From Paraburkholderia tuberum STM678 (lineage in GTDB: Bacteria; Pseudomonadota; Gammaproteobacteria; Burkholderiales; Burkholderiaceae), in assembly GCF_902833905.1 (NCBI RefSeq), contig NZ_CADFGP010000054.1, positions 1 through 47,343 of the forward strand: DNA of 47,343 nt. The letters are read 5' to 3'. The first letter of the stretch is position 1, and the number at the start of each line of letters is the position of its first letter. Under the pieces are notes generated by a model. It did no database searches. It was not told where the DNA came from and saw nothing but the letters and a program-made list of their open reading frames with translations. The position numbers and the translations under genes were made by a program. Shown here piece by piece: positions 29,750 to 37,372 of the stretch.

Positions 29750-30703
29750 TCAGTCGAGCCCGAGCCGCGCGCGAATCGCCGGCAGCATCTGCTCGACCGC
29801 CTCGCGCCCTTCCTCGATGGCTGGCGCCGCACGATGAAAATCAAAGATGCCCATGCCGCCGAGACGCGGCTGGATCAGGATATCGGCCGGTTCGCCAGCG
29901 AGCCGGCTGCGCGTGATGCGCACTTGCATGATGTCGATGCTTTGCGCGATCGAGCTCAGCATCGACGGCACCTGCGCGCTTGGCTTCGGCGGCACGCGCA
30001 CGTCGTCGGTGGCGCTCGCCTCCGCCGGCGCGAGCCAGCGCGGCCATGGCTTGCCGTTGCGGCGCAGCGCGACGGGCGGCGGTGCGGTGGGATCGAGCGC
30101 GGGCGTTTGAATGACCGGGCCGCCGAAATCGCGGCCGTTCAGGATGTCGTTGTTCAGATCGATCGCGATCACGCAGTCCGCGCGCATGCCCCGCGCGACC
30201 GACACCGGCACCGGATTGCTGAGCCCGCCGTCGACGAGCCACACGCCGTTGTGCCATACCGGCGTGAAGATGCCCGGAATCGCAATCGACGCGCGCACCG
30301 AGTCGATCGTGCTGCCGTCCTGCAGCCAGATTTCGCGGCCGGTGTCGAGTTCGGTCGCGACCGCCGCGAACGGCATGTGCAGTTGCGCGATCGAGCGGCC
30401 GGCGAATTTGTCGGCGAATAGCTGGATCACCTTGCGCCCGCCAAGCAGGCCGCCCGAGATGCGCAGATCGAGCAGCCGCACCACGGTCTGCCACGTGAGA
30501 CGCGACACCCACTCCTCGAGCCAGTCGAGATCGCCGTTCGCATAGACCGCGCCGACCAGCGCGCCGATCGACGTGCCGCACACGACGTCGGGCCTGATGC
30601 CCGCGTCTTGCAGCGCGCGAATCGCGCCGATATGCGCCCAGCCGCGCGCGGCGCCGCCCCCCAACACCAGCCCGATCCGGCTGTATCGACGTCGACGTAT
30701 CAT
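29750..30703 (-). CDS. Patatin-like phospholipase/esterase, RssA-like
   Basis: 317 residues. The patatin catalytic set is complete: oxyanion loop GGGAARG (15-21), nucleophile S45 in GTSIG, and the dyad aspartate D158 in DGG. RssA-type features include RKVIQLFADKF and FAAVATELDTG. There is no signal peptide, so it is a cytosolic or membrane-associated serine hydrolase of unknown lipid substrate. A C-terminal extension after about residue 200 includes a Pro/Ala-rich linker and a helical region. It reads the same way as the arginine array, but the 355-base gap suggests a separate unit. Confidence 0.88.
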   Translation of the reverse strand: MIRRRRYSRIGLVLGGGAARGWAHIGAIRALQDAGIRPDVVCGTSIGALVGAVYANGDLDWLEEWVSRLTWQTVVRLLDLRISGGLLGGRKVIQLFADKFAGRSIAQLHMPFAAVATELDTGREIWLQDGSTIDSVRASIAIPGIFTPVWHNGVWLVDGGLSNPVPVSVARGMRADCVIAIDLNNDILNGRDFGGPVIQTPALDPTAPPPVALRRNGKPWPRWLAPAEASATDDVRVPPKPSAQVPSMLSSIAQSIDIMQVRITRSRLAGEPADILIQPRLGGMGIFDFHRAAPAIEEGREAVEQMLPAIRARLGLD

Positions 30704-30762
30704 GCCTACCCCGCTTTTTCGGCCCGCTTATCCGGCCGTCTTCTGATCGACATTGCCCCCGC

Positions 30763-31314
30763 CTATCGCCCGCGGATCACGTCCGAGCGTGACGTGGTGT
30801 ACACCCTCTGGTTCCGGTCGAAGTGAACGTTGAAGATGCCTTCTTCGGTCACGCCGCCCTCGCGCCATTTCCAGCTCCACACGGTTTCCGGCTTCAGCGG
30901 AAACACCGCCACCTGTCCAGGCTTGCCAAGCAAGCGCCGCACCTCGTCCTCGGTCATGCCCGAGCGAACCTGCGCGAAGTTGTCCGCGGTCAGCACCTGC
31001 GTGATCGCCTGCAGCTTGCCGTCGCGATCGATGTCGACCATGTAGGTGTTCAGGCCTTGCGGGCCGCGCGGATATTCGAAGCGCTTCGAGCCATCGGTGA
31101 AGGTGCGCGTGGTCTCGGGCTTGCCCATCTGCGCGAGGATTTGCGCTTCGGTCGTGACGCCCGGCGTCATGTTCTTGAGCAGCAACGCGTCCGGTTTGAC
31201 GGCGTTGAAAAAGTCCTTGAGTTTTTGCACGGCTTGATCGCTCTGCTGTTGGTCGCAGCCGGTCAGCGCAAAGCACGCTATCAGTAGCGTGACGCCCAGC
31301 GGTTTGAGGCTCAC
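30763..31314 (-). CDS. Lipoprotein with two SmpA/BamE-like repeats
   Basis: 183 residues from a GTG at 31314, with AGGAA six bases upstream. The signal peptide ends in the lipobox LTGC (cysteine 20), followed by DQQQ, which favours outer-membrane sorting. Two related units follow: LLLKNMTPGVTTEAQILAQMGKPETTRTF... (about 45-110) and FAQVRSGMTEDEVRRLLGKPG... (about 112-175). Both show the short helix-turn followed by GKP typical of the SmpA/OmlA/BamE fold. A role in envelope integrity or protein docking is an inference. It precedes the patatin gene on the same strand with a 59-base gap, so co-transcription is possible. Confidence 0.8.
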   Translation of the reverse strand: MSLKPLGVTLLIACFALTGCDQQQSDQAVQKLKDFFNAVKPDALLLKNMTPGVTTEAQILAQMGKPETTRTFTDGSKRFEYPRGPQGLNTYMVDIDRDGKLQAITQVLTADNFAQVRSGMTEDEVRRLLGKPGQVAVFPLKPETVWSWKWREGGVTEEGIFNVHFDRNQRVYTTSRSDVIRGR

Positions 31315-31507
31315 TTCGGTTCCTGTCCGGATGTGTGGGATCTGTCGTCGCGGCGCCTGGCCGGTCTGTAGTGTGTACTACAAGGATAACCGCGCACGGA
31401 GAAAACCGCGAGCAACGCAGGCGGGTCGGGTGCGGCGACGCACGCAACGTGTTGCGCGTAGCGCTAATGGATCGGCTGAGATCGGCTGAGATGGGCACGC
31501 CAAAAGC

Positions 31508-31536
31508 AAAAAGGCGACGCTGTGTACAGCGTCGCC
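31508..31536 (-). terminator. Strong Rho-independent terminator
   Basis: GGCGACGCTG (31513-31522) and CAGCGTCGCC (31527-31536) form a perfect 10-bp stem with loop TGTA, followed on the minus strand by T5 (31512-31508) and a further T-rich run. No minus-strand protein gene ends close upstream: the rhodanese stop is 340 bases away. This supports a non-coding RNA in between. Confidence 0.85.
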
Positions 31537-31728
31537 ATGTCGGTCGATAGGATCAACCGGAAGTGACGGCGGTTCATTGGCCGCCTTGCGCGAAGCACCG
31601 CGGACGACGCGCAGCGGTCTGCTCCAGACGAAGCGATGAGCAACCTTGGCTACTCACCTTGCGCCATCGCCGAATGACAAACCGCTGCCTTTTATGGCCG
31701 CCCTGGTCCCTCGAAAAGCCTTCCAGAT
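31508..31728 (-). ncRNA. Candidate structured RNA with intrinsic terminator
   Basis: The 560-base gap between the lipoprotein and the rhodanese holds no credible gene but shows RNA-gene organisation. A -10-like TAGATT (31740-31735) would start an RNA near 31728. It ends in a 10-bp terminator with T5. In between are a perfect 8-bp stem (31681-31688 with 31611-31618) enclosing a 6-bp stem (31665-31670 with 31633-31638) capped by a 9-pair hairpin (31648-31656 with 31637-31645; overlapping and thus partly alternative), and an outer 7-bp pairing (31720-31726 with 31557-31563). The total is about 220 nt. No Rfam family is recognised; it does not match 4.5S, tmRNA or RNase P signatures I know. It could also be a leader of the lipoprotein gene. 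Confidence 0.45.
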
Positions 31729-31875
31729 GCCGCTAATCTAAACGCATCGGAGGCTTTCGACGAGAGCGCGTTTACACCGAATCGGCAGAAGATTCGCGTG
31801 GCGCAAGAGGGGTGCCGGATGGCCGGCCCCCGGATCGCCGGCCGCCGGATGGCCGGCCCCCGGACGGCCGGCCCA

Positions 31876-33477
31876 TCAAATCACACGAAAGCCGTGCGTG
31901 CCGTCGCGCGCAAGTTGCGCGACGAGCCCATGCTCCCACTCCAGATACGCGCTCATCGCTTCACGCGCGTTCTCGGTGCCCTCATACGGCCGCTGATAAC
32001 GATCGATCCGCGGCGACGCCATCCGCGTGCCGCCCGACTCCACGGGCAAGCCCGCGTCGATCCACGCGATCGTGCCGCCGCGCAGCACCTGCACCGGCCG
32101 CCCGGTCGCCGCGGCGAGCTCCGGCGCGACGAAGCGCGCGAGCACGTCGCTGCCGCACGTGAGCACATAGCGCTTCGCGTCGGGCAGTGTGCGCAGCGCG
32201 TCGGCGAGCTGACTGCGGATCACGAACCACGCGCCCGGAATATGCCGCCTCAGATAGTGCGTGCTGCTCGTGAAGTCGAGCACGACGGTTCCCGTCGACT
32301 GCAGCAGCGCGGCGAGCTCGGCCGGCGCGATGTCGTCGACGTCGGGCGGCGTGACCGCGTTGCGCGCCAACGGCGCCATGCCCTTCTCGGCGAAATCGGC
32401 CGCCGTCAGGCCATCGACCACGTACACCTCTACGTTCATCTGCGCGAGCCACGATGCGGTCATGTTCGCGCGCACACCGTCGCTGTCCGCGAGGATCACG
32501 CGCGCGCCGCGCACCGTCACGAACAGGTCGGTTTCCTGCACGAGCTGGCCGCCCGGCGCGCTGCGAAAACCGGGAACGTGGCCCGCCTCGTATTCCTCGG
32601 GGTTGCGAACGTCGAAGCGATAGACGGTACGCATCGCTTCGTCGGCCCAGCGGCGCGCTTCGTCGCGCGACGTGCGGCGCACGCGCGCCCGGTCGGCAAG
32701 CGCGCGCGCGCCGTCTGCCGCGGCGAGACGGGAAGCGTCGTCGACCGCGCCTTCGACACGCCGCGCGCTGCCGTGCGCGAGCGGTTGACCGGCGAGCGTC
32801 CAGCCCATCGTGCCGTTGCGCAGCGCGGCCACCGGATTCGGCACGCCCGCGTTGATCAGCGACTGCGCGCCGATGATGCTGCGCGTGCGCCCCGCGCAAT
32901 TGACGATGATGCGCGTGGCCGGATTCGGCGCGAGCTGCCGGGCGCGCAGCACCAGCTCCGCGCCCGGCACGCTGATGCTGCCGGGGATGTTCATGATCTG
33001 AAACTCGTCGAAGCGGCGCGCGTCGAGCACCACGACATCGGCCTCGCGATCGAGCAGCGCCTGCACCTGCTGCGCGGACAGCGACGGCGTATGACGCACG
33101 CTTTCGACCAGTTCGCCGAACGCCTTGCTCGGCACGTTGACATCCTTGAACAACTCGCCGCCCGCTTCGCGCCAGCCTTGCAGGCCGCCTTCGAGCAAGG
33201 CGACGTTGGTATAGCCGAGTTCGGCGAAGCGCTCGGCCGCACGCCTCGCGAGGCCTTCGCCGGCATCGAACACGACGATCGGCACGGCCGGGCGAGGCAG
33301 CCGCAGCGGCGCGTCGAGTTCGAGCCGCGACAGCGGCAGATTGGCGGCGAACAACGGATGACTGCGCGCGTGCGGATCTTCCTCACGCACGTCGACGAGC
33401 GCGATCTCCTCGCGGTCGAGCAATGCATGGGACACGTCTTGGAATGACCGGGTACGAAACTCTTTGACGACATTCAT
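31876..33477 (-). CDS. Four-domain rhodanese-like sulfurtransferase
   Basis: 533 residues from the ATG at 33477 (AAGGAG 11 bases upstream). Four rhodanese domains in tandem: about 5-110, 130-230, 270-365 and 380-485. Active-site cysteines occur only in domains 2 (C194, NCAGRTRS) and 4 (C441, LTCGSDVLAR). Domains 1 and 3 carry aspartate at the matching place (FDAGEG, D71; LADSDG, D331). This alternation is that of two fused tandem rhodaneses, each an inactive plus active pair. It would transfer sulfane sulfur, for example from thiosulfate or a persulfide, to an unknown acceptor. No signal peptide. It is divergent from the LLM oxidoreductase. Confidence 0.88.
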   Translation of the reverse strand: MNVVKEFRTRSFQDVSHALLDREEIALVDVREEDPHARSHPLFAANLPLSRLELDAPLRLPRPAVPIVVFDAGEGLARRAAERFAELGYTNVALLEGGLQGWREAGGELFKDVNVPSKAFGELVESVRHTPSLSAQQVQALLDREADVVVLDARRFDEFQIMNIPGSISVPGAELVLRARQLAPNPATRIIVNCAGRTRSIIGAQSLINAGVPNPVAALRNGTMGWTLAGQPLAHGSARRVEGAVDDASRLAAADGARALADRARVRRTSRDEARRWADEAMRTVYRFDVRNPEEYEAGHVPGFRSAPGGQLVQETDLFVTVRGARVILADSDGVRANMTASWLAQMNVEVYVVDGLTAADFAEKGMAPLARNAVTPPDVDDIAPAELAALLQSTGTVVLDFTSSTHYLRRHIPGAWFVIRSQLADALRTLPDAKRYVLTCGSDVLARFVAPELAAATGRPVQVLRGGTIAWIDAGLPVESGGTRMASPRIDRYQRPYEGTENAREAMSAYLEWEHGLVAQLARDGTHGFRVI

Positions 33478-33802
33478 GGGATCGGGAACTCCTTCGCTAC
33501 ATTCCGGATGTCCGGCAACGGGTCGCGTCACCGCACCGATACTTAACCGTACACTCGAATTCCGATCGGCGCACGGTCACTCGCTGGATTGCATATTCGG
33601 GCGCACTGCGAATGCGAAGCACCGCCGCGCGAACACGCTACGCATGCGCAATTTCCGCGCCATGGGTCGCGCCTCAGCGCGCCTCATCGGTCCTGCCGAC
33701 CCTTCGGTCGACAGGGGCATCGCCGCGCCGCCAGCAGAAAAGGCGCCGCTTTGCCACAATGCCCCATCGCGCGAAAGCGCCGCCCATCGCAATCAACAGA
33801 CA
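33478..33802. other. Divergent intergenic region, rhodanese / LLM oxidoreductase
   Basis: 325 bases with no supported gene; an open frame upstream of the oxidoreductase start is uninterrupted, but its composition is non-protein-like. TTTGCCACAAT near 33750 has the shape of an extended -10 element for the plus-strand gene. Nothing else is distinct. Confidence 0.3.
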
Positions 33803-34798
33803 ATGATCCCCTTCTCGGTTCTCGATCTTTCGCCGGTCACCGCGGGTGCCACGCCGGCTGACGCGTTCAGGAACACACTGTCACTCGCGCAGCACGCGGA
33901 AAAGCTGAACTACAAGCGTTACTGGCTCGCCGAGCATCACAACATGACCGGTATCGCGAGCGCGGCGACCTCGGTCGTGATCGGCTACGTGGCCGGCGGC
34001 ACGAAGACGATTCGCGTCGGCTCCGGCGGCATCATGCTGCCGAACCATGCGCCGCTCGTGATCGCCGAGCAGTTCGGCACGCTCGCGTCGCTGTATCCGG
34101 GGCGGATCGATCTCGGCCTCGGCCGCGCGCCCGGCACCGATCAGACCACCGCTCGCGCGCTGCGCCGCGATCTCCAGGCGAGCGCCGAAACCTTCCCCGA
34201 CGACGTCGTCGAATTGCAACGGTATTTCGCCGAGCCGGTCGCGGGTCAGCGCATTCGCGCGGTGCCGGGCGCGGGCCTGAACGTGCCGCTGTGGCTGCTC
34301 GGTTCGTCGCTGTACAGCGCGCAACTGGCCGCGGCGCTCGGGCTGCCGTTCGCGTTCGCGTCGCACTTCGCGCCCGATTACATGATGACCGCGTTGCAGG
34401 TGTATCGCACGCAGTTCCGGCCGTCCGCGACGCTGGCGAAGCCCTATGCGATGGTCGGCGTCAATCTGTTCGCCGCCGACACGAACGACGAAGCCGCACG
34501 CCTGTTCACGTCGCTGCAGCAGCAGTTCATCAATCTGCGGCGCGGCACGCCGGGACAATTGCAGCCGCCGGTCGAGCGGCTCGACGCGTCGGAGATGGAG
34601 TTGAACAACGTCGCGCGTGCGCTCGCCTGCACGGTGCTCGGCGATCGCGACGCAATCCGCGAAGGTCTGCAATCGATCATCGAGCAGACCGGCGCGAACG
34701 AGTTGATGCTGACCGCGCAGATTTACGATCACGCCGCGCGGCTGCGCTCGTTCGAGATCGGCGCCGAGGTGCGCGATGAAATGATGGCGGCCAGATAA
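33803..34798 (+). CDS. LLM-class (bacterial luciferase-like) flavin oxidoreductase
   Basis: 331 residues from the ATG at 33803, luciferase-like monooxygenase superfamily with a TIM-barrel fold. It resembles the group of uncharacterised MsnO8/YhbW-type proteins, which begin IPFSVLDLSPVTAG. Signatures: YWLAEHHNMTGIASAAT, RVGSGGIMLPNHAPLVIAEQ, and YPGRIDLGLGRAPGTDQTT. It probably uses reduced FMN, but the substrate is unknown. It stands alone and ends before a good terminator. Confidence 0.9.
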   Translation: MIPFSVLDLSPVTAGATPADAFRNTLSLAQHAEKLNYKRYWLAEHHNMTGIASAATSVVIGYVAGGTKTIRVGSGGIMLPNHAPLVIAEQFGTLASLYPGRIDLGLGRAPGTDQTTARALRRDLQASAETFPDDVVELQRYFAEPVAGQRIRAVPGAGLNVPLWLLGSSLYSAQLAAALGLPFAFASHFAPDYMMTALQVYRTQFRPSATLAKPYAMVGVNLFAADTNDEAARLFTSLQQQFINLRRGTPGQLQPPVERLDASEMELNNVARALACTVLGDRDAIREGLQSIIEQTGANELMLTAQIYDHAARLRSFEIGAEVRDEMMAAR

Positions 34799-34840
34799 GC
34801 GGTTCGCGAACCGATCGGCGGACACGGCGACGCACGAAAA

Positions 34841-34867
34841 AAGGGCGGCTCATGGCAAGCCGCCCTT
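34841..34867. terminator. Bidirectional terminator after the LLM oxidoreductase
   Basis: AAGGGCGGCT (34841-34850) and AGCCGCCCTT (34858-34867) pair perfectly around a 7-base loop. A6 precedes the stem and TTGTCTTTG follows. It separates the LLM gene from the convergent SDR gene. Confidence 0.8.
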
Positions 34868-34924
34868 GTCTTTGCACTGAATTGGGGCCGGTCGTGCGAG
34901 AAGCCGGTCCGATGCCTTCGGGGT

Positions 34925-35716
34925 CTAGAAGGCGCTTTTTATAACGCCCCCGTCGGCCCGCAACGCGGCTCCCGTCGTGGCCGACGAAAGCGGACTGGCG
35001 ATATAGGCCACGAGCGACGCGATTTCCTGCGGCGAACCAAATCGCTTGATGAGCGAGGTGGGACGGACCTTCTCGAAGAACTCTGTTTCGAACGCTTCAA
35101 ACGATTTGCCGTCGGCCTTGGCAAGGGTCTCCACGAATTCACCCACTCCCCGCGATTTCGTCGGCCCCGGCAGCACGCTATTGACTGTAATGCCCGTGCC
35201 GGCAACCGCTTCGGCGAGCCCCCGCGAGACCGCCAGCTGCGCGGTTTTCGTCATCCCGTAGTGGATCATTTCAGCGGGAATCTGCACTGCGCTTTCGCTC
35301 GAAATGAAAATGATGCGCCCCCAGTTGGCCTGCCTCATCGCAGGCAAAAACAGGCGAGCGAGGCGTACCCCACTCAAGACATTGACGTCGAAGAACCGCT
35401 GCCAGTCCGCATCGGGGATCTCTTCAAACGGCTTGGGCTCGAAGATGCCCAGGTTGTTGACCAGAATTTCCACGTCCGGATAGCGTCGCGCGAGCTCTTC
35501 TGCTGAAGCGGCGGTACTGAGATCGCCCGCAAATCCCTGCACGTCGCTGCCCGTCTGCGCTTTCAGCCGCGCGACCACGTCGTCCACAGATGACTGGGCG
35601 CGGCCGTTCACGATCACACGAGCGCCCTCCTGCGCCAACGTGGTGGCGATAGCGAGACCGATGCCGGCTGTGCTGCCGCTCACCAGTGCGAGCTTGCCTG
35701 TCAGGTTCAGGTCCAT
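34925..35716 (-). CDS. Short-chain dehydrogenase/reductase
   Basis: 263 residues. The start at 35716 has AAGGAAA seven bases upstream. It is a classical SDR: cofactor loop SGSTAGIG (13-20), NNLG (87-90), and catalytic serine near S140 with Y153 and K157 in YGMTK. An asparagine/arginine after the second strand (NGRAQ, 38-42) suggests NADP preference. The C-terminal SSATTGAALRADGG is typical. Substrate unknown. The longer frame to 35890 is not supported by a ribosome site. Confidence 0.9.
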   Translation of the reverse strand: MDLNLTGKLALVSGSTAGIGLAIATTLAQEGARVIVNGRAQSSVDDVVARLKAQTGSDVQGFAGDLSTAASAEELARRYPDVEILVNNLGIFEPKPFEEIPDADWQRFFDVNVLSGVRLARLFLPAMRQANWGRIIFISSESAVQIPAEMIHYGMTKTAQLAVSRGLAEAVAGTGITVNSVLPGPTKSRGVGEFVETLAKADGKSFEAFETEFFEKVRPTSLIKRFGSPQEIASLVAYIASPLSSATTGAALRADGGVIKSAF

Positions 35717-36073
35717 GGGTGATTTCCTTTCAATGGATGAATTAAAAACGGCGACATCGGAACTTGAACGTCGGATGCCGCCAGGAGGTCCACGTACGTG
35801 TAATCGATGCGCCACCATCGACCAGTGAGGCGGTTCGGTCAAGAACGCCTGCGATTCGTTGCTGTTGTAGGAGAAGGAAAACAAGGCCATGTCAGCGATT
35901 TTCCAACTTCGTTTGGCTAAGTGATGGTGGCGCCCAAACTCGCATCATCGCGATTCACTGGGGATGCGCGCTCCGCGCAGATCACGCCCGGATGGCATGA
36001 CATGTGCGTTGTGTGCTGCAAGCAGCCGGCCGCTTAAATGTTTGTACAACCCTCTTGTTCAAGGAGACACATC
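35717..36073. other. Intergenic region between SDR and the double-glycine peptide gene
   Basis: 357 bases, no supported gene. Just before the peptide gene lie two short palindromes, TTGTACAA and CTTGTTCAAG, and TTAAAT that could serve as a -10 element. The spacing to a convincing -35 is poor. Confidence 0.3.
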
Positions 36074-36274
36074 ATGAACACGCTGACCATCGACGACATC
36101 CAGAACGCTGCAGAACTTGATCACCAGGAGATGACCAGAATTCAAGGCGGCCGGATGAAACTACCCGGCCAGCACATCGGCTCGATCCTCACGTCCGCTG
36201 ATGGCGACCCTGTCGGCGTCTATGTAGACGGCGTGCTGCAAAACTCGGTCACCGACGGCTTCTACCACGGCTGA
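36074..36274 (+). CDS. Small secreted-peptide precursor with double-glycine leader
   Basis: 66 residues from the ATG at 36074, with AAGGAG eight bases upstream. The first 26 residues match the C39-peptidase leader consensus position by position: L at -12, D at -11, E at -8, M at -7, I at -4 and GG at -2/-1 (ELDHQEMTRIQGG). Cleavage after G26 would release a 40-residue core starting RMKLPGQHIG and ending TDGFYHG. It has no cysteine and a central YVDGVLQNSVTDG. Double-glycine leaders are used by bacteriocins, pheromones and some RiPP precursors. No peptidase-containing ABC transporter or maturase is in the window, so export would depend on a distant system. Function unknown. Confidence 0.75.
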   Translation: MNTLTIDDIQNAAELDHQEMTRIQGGRMKLPGQHIGSILTSADGDPVGVYVDGVLQNSVTDGFYHG

Positions 36275-36325
36275 CAGCAAAGGAGGCGCGCAGCCCTGCG
36301 CGCCTGATGCCGTCGGTGTGGCAGC

Positions 36326-37243
36326 CTACCTGTCGTGGAGCTGGCTCACCAGGTAATCGATGAGCGCACGTGCTCGAGACGGTAAAAAACGACTCGACGG
36401 ATAAAGCAGCCAGACCGGTCCCATATATGTACGGGCCTCGAATTCCCAGTCGGTCAGCACCCGGACTATGTCGCCCCTCGAAATCGCCTGGGCAGCAGCA
36501 AAATCGGGCAAGCTCGCAATGCCCAGGCCATGCAGCGCAGCATCCAATCGCGCGCCCGCATCATTGGCGATGTATCGCCCCTTCACTTCGACCGACTGTG
36601 TCTCAGAGTCGCGGCGGAAATGCCATCGATTGTCGTCGACCGTCTCCCCTAGATACATGCATGCATGCCGAGCAAGGTCGTGCGGCTCGGCCGGGGTCCC
36701 CCGTTCCGCGAGATAGGCAGGTGACGCGCATAGAACCCATTTGACCGCTCCAAGTCGCCGGGCAGCAAGGCCTGGCGGAGGCGAACGCGTGAGTCGGATC
36801 ACCATATCGACATCGTCACGTAGCGGATCGACTTCGTGGTCGGCAAAGACCAGATGGACATCCGCGTCGGGCCACATGCGCAGAAATTCAGGAACAAGCG
36901 GATGGATGACAGATCTCGCAAATGAAATCGGCGCACTGATGCTGACCTTGCCTCGCGGATCACCCGTCACTTGTCCAGCGACGTCGACGGCACCCGACGC
37001 TGCGCCGACCATATCCCGGCAATACCGGTAGATCTGCGCGCCTGAATCCGTCAAACGGATGCTACGGGTCGAGCGCTCAAGCAACCGCGTGCCAAGCGAA
37101 TCCTCAAGGCGCTTGATCTGCCGACTGACAGTCGACGGTGTACTGCCCAGTTGCCGCGCGGCAATGGAGAAGTTGCCGGCGTCGACGACCCTCGCAAACG
37201 TCGCCATGTCGGGTAGCAACGCAAAGAGTTCATTGGGATTCAT
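36326..37243 (-). CDS. LysR-family transcriptional regulator
   Basis: 305 residues from the ATG at 37243 (GAGGG seven bases upstream; an ATG at 37270 would add nine). The winged HTH is at about 10-65 (FARVVDAGNFSIAARQLGST, PSTVSRQIKRLEDSLGTRLL), and the substrate-binding domain follows at about 90-295 (GKVSISAPISFARSVIHPLV). It belongs to the CrgA-like group common in Burkholderiales. It is divergent from an EamA exporter, which is its likely target. A strong sigma70-type promoter lies upstream of it in the shared 129-base gap. Confidence 0.92.
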   Translation of the reverse strand: MNPNELFALLPDMATFARVVDAGNFSIAARQLGSTPSTVSRQIKRLEDSLGTRLLERSTRSIRLTDSGAQIYRYCRDMVGAASGAVDVAGQVTGDPRGKVSISAPISFARSVIHPLVPEFLRMWPDADVHLVFADHEVDPLRDDVDMVIRLTRSPPPGLAARRLGAVKWVLCASPAYLAERGTPAEPHDLARHACMYLGETVDDNRWHFRRDSETQSVEVKGRYIANDAGARLDAALHGLGIASLPDFAAAQAISRGDIVRVLTDWEFEARTYMGPVWLLYPSSRFLPSRARALIDYLVSQLHDR

Positions 37244-37275
37244 CGCGACCCTCGCACCCGCACCAGTCATTTGTG

Positions 37276-37295
37276 CATCTCAAACATAAAAGATG
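37276..37295. promoter_or_regulatory. Candidate LysR operator
   Basis: CATCT-N10-AGATG, a dyad of the T-N11-A class favoured by LysR proteins, lies between the LysR start and the divergent EamA gene, just downstream of the LysR -10 box. Binding here would suit autoregulation. Confidence 0.4.
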
Positions 37296-37302
37296 TTCCA
37301 CT

Positions 37303-37338
37303 GACCCGGATTATATTTGTCAATGCAATACCAGACAA
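37303..37338 (-). promoter_or_regulatory. Sigma70-type promoter of the LysR gene
   Basis: On the minus strand TTGTCT (37338-37333) is followed after exactly 17 bases by TATAAT (37315-37310), giving a start near 37303 and a leader of about 60 bases. Confidence 0.65.
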
Positions 37339-37372
37339 TTTGGGCCGTTCGAATGAAAACAGAAGGTCCGTC

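Noticed and set aside
31640..31660. Mn-sensing yybP-ykoY riboswitch
   Set aside because: AAGGTGAGTAGCC recalls one motif of that family, but the second conserved element is missing and no Mn exporter gene follows.
31800..31875. Tandem-repeat-like GCCGGCCCCCGGA units near 31820-31870
   Set aside because: Three or four imperfect GC-rich copies just past the rhodanese stop. This is notable but too short for a VNTR or CRISPR call, and there are no regular spacers.
33464..33802. N-terminal extension of the LLM oxidoreductase (113 extra residues)
   Set aside because: The extension is non-conserved in composition, and the family start is IPFSVLDLSPVTAG at 33803.
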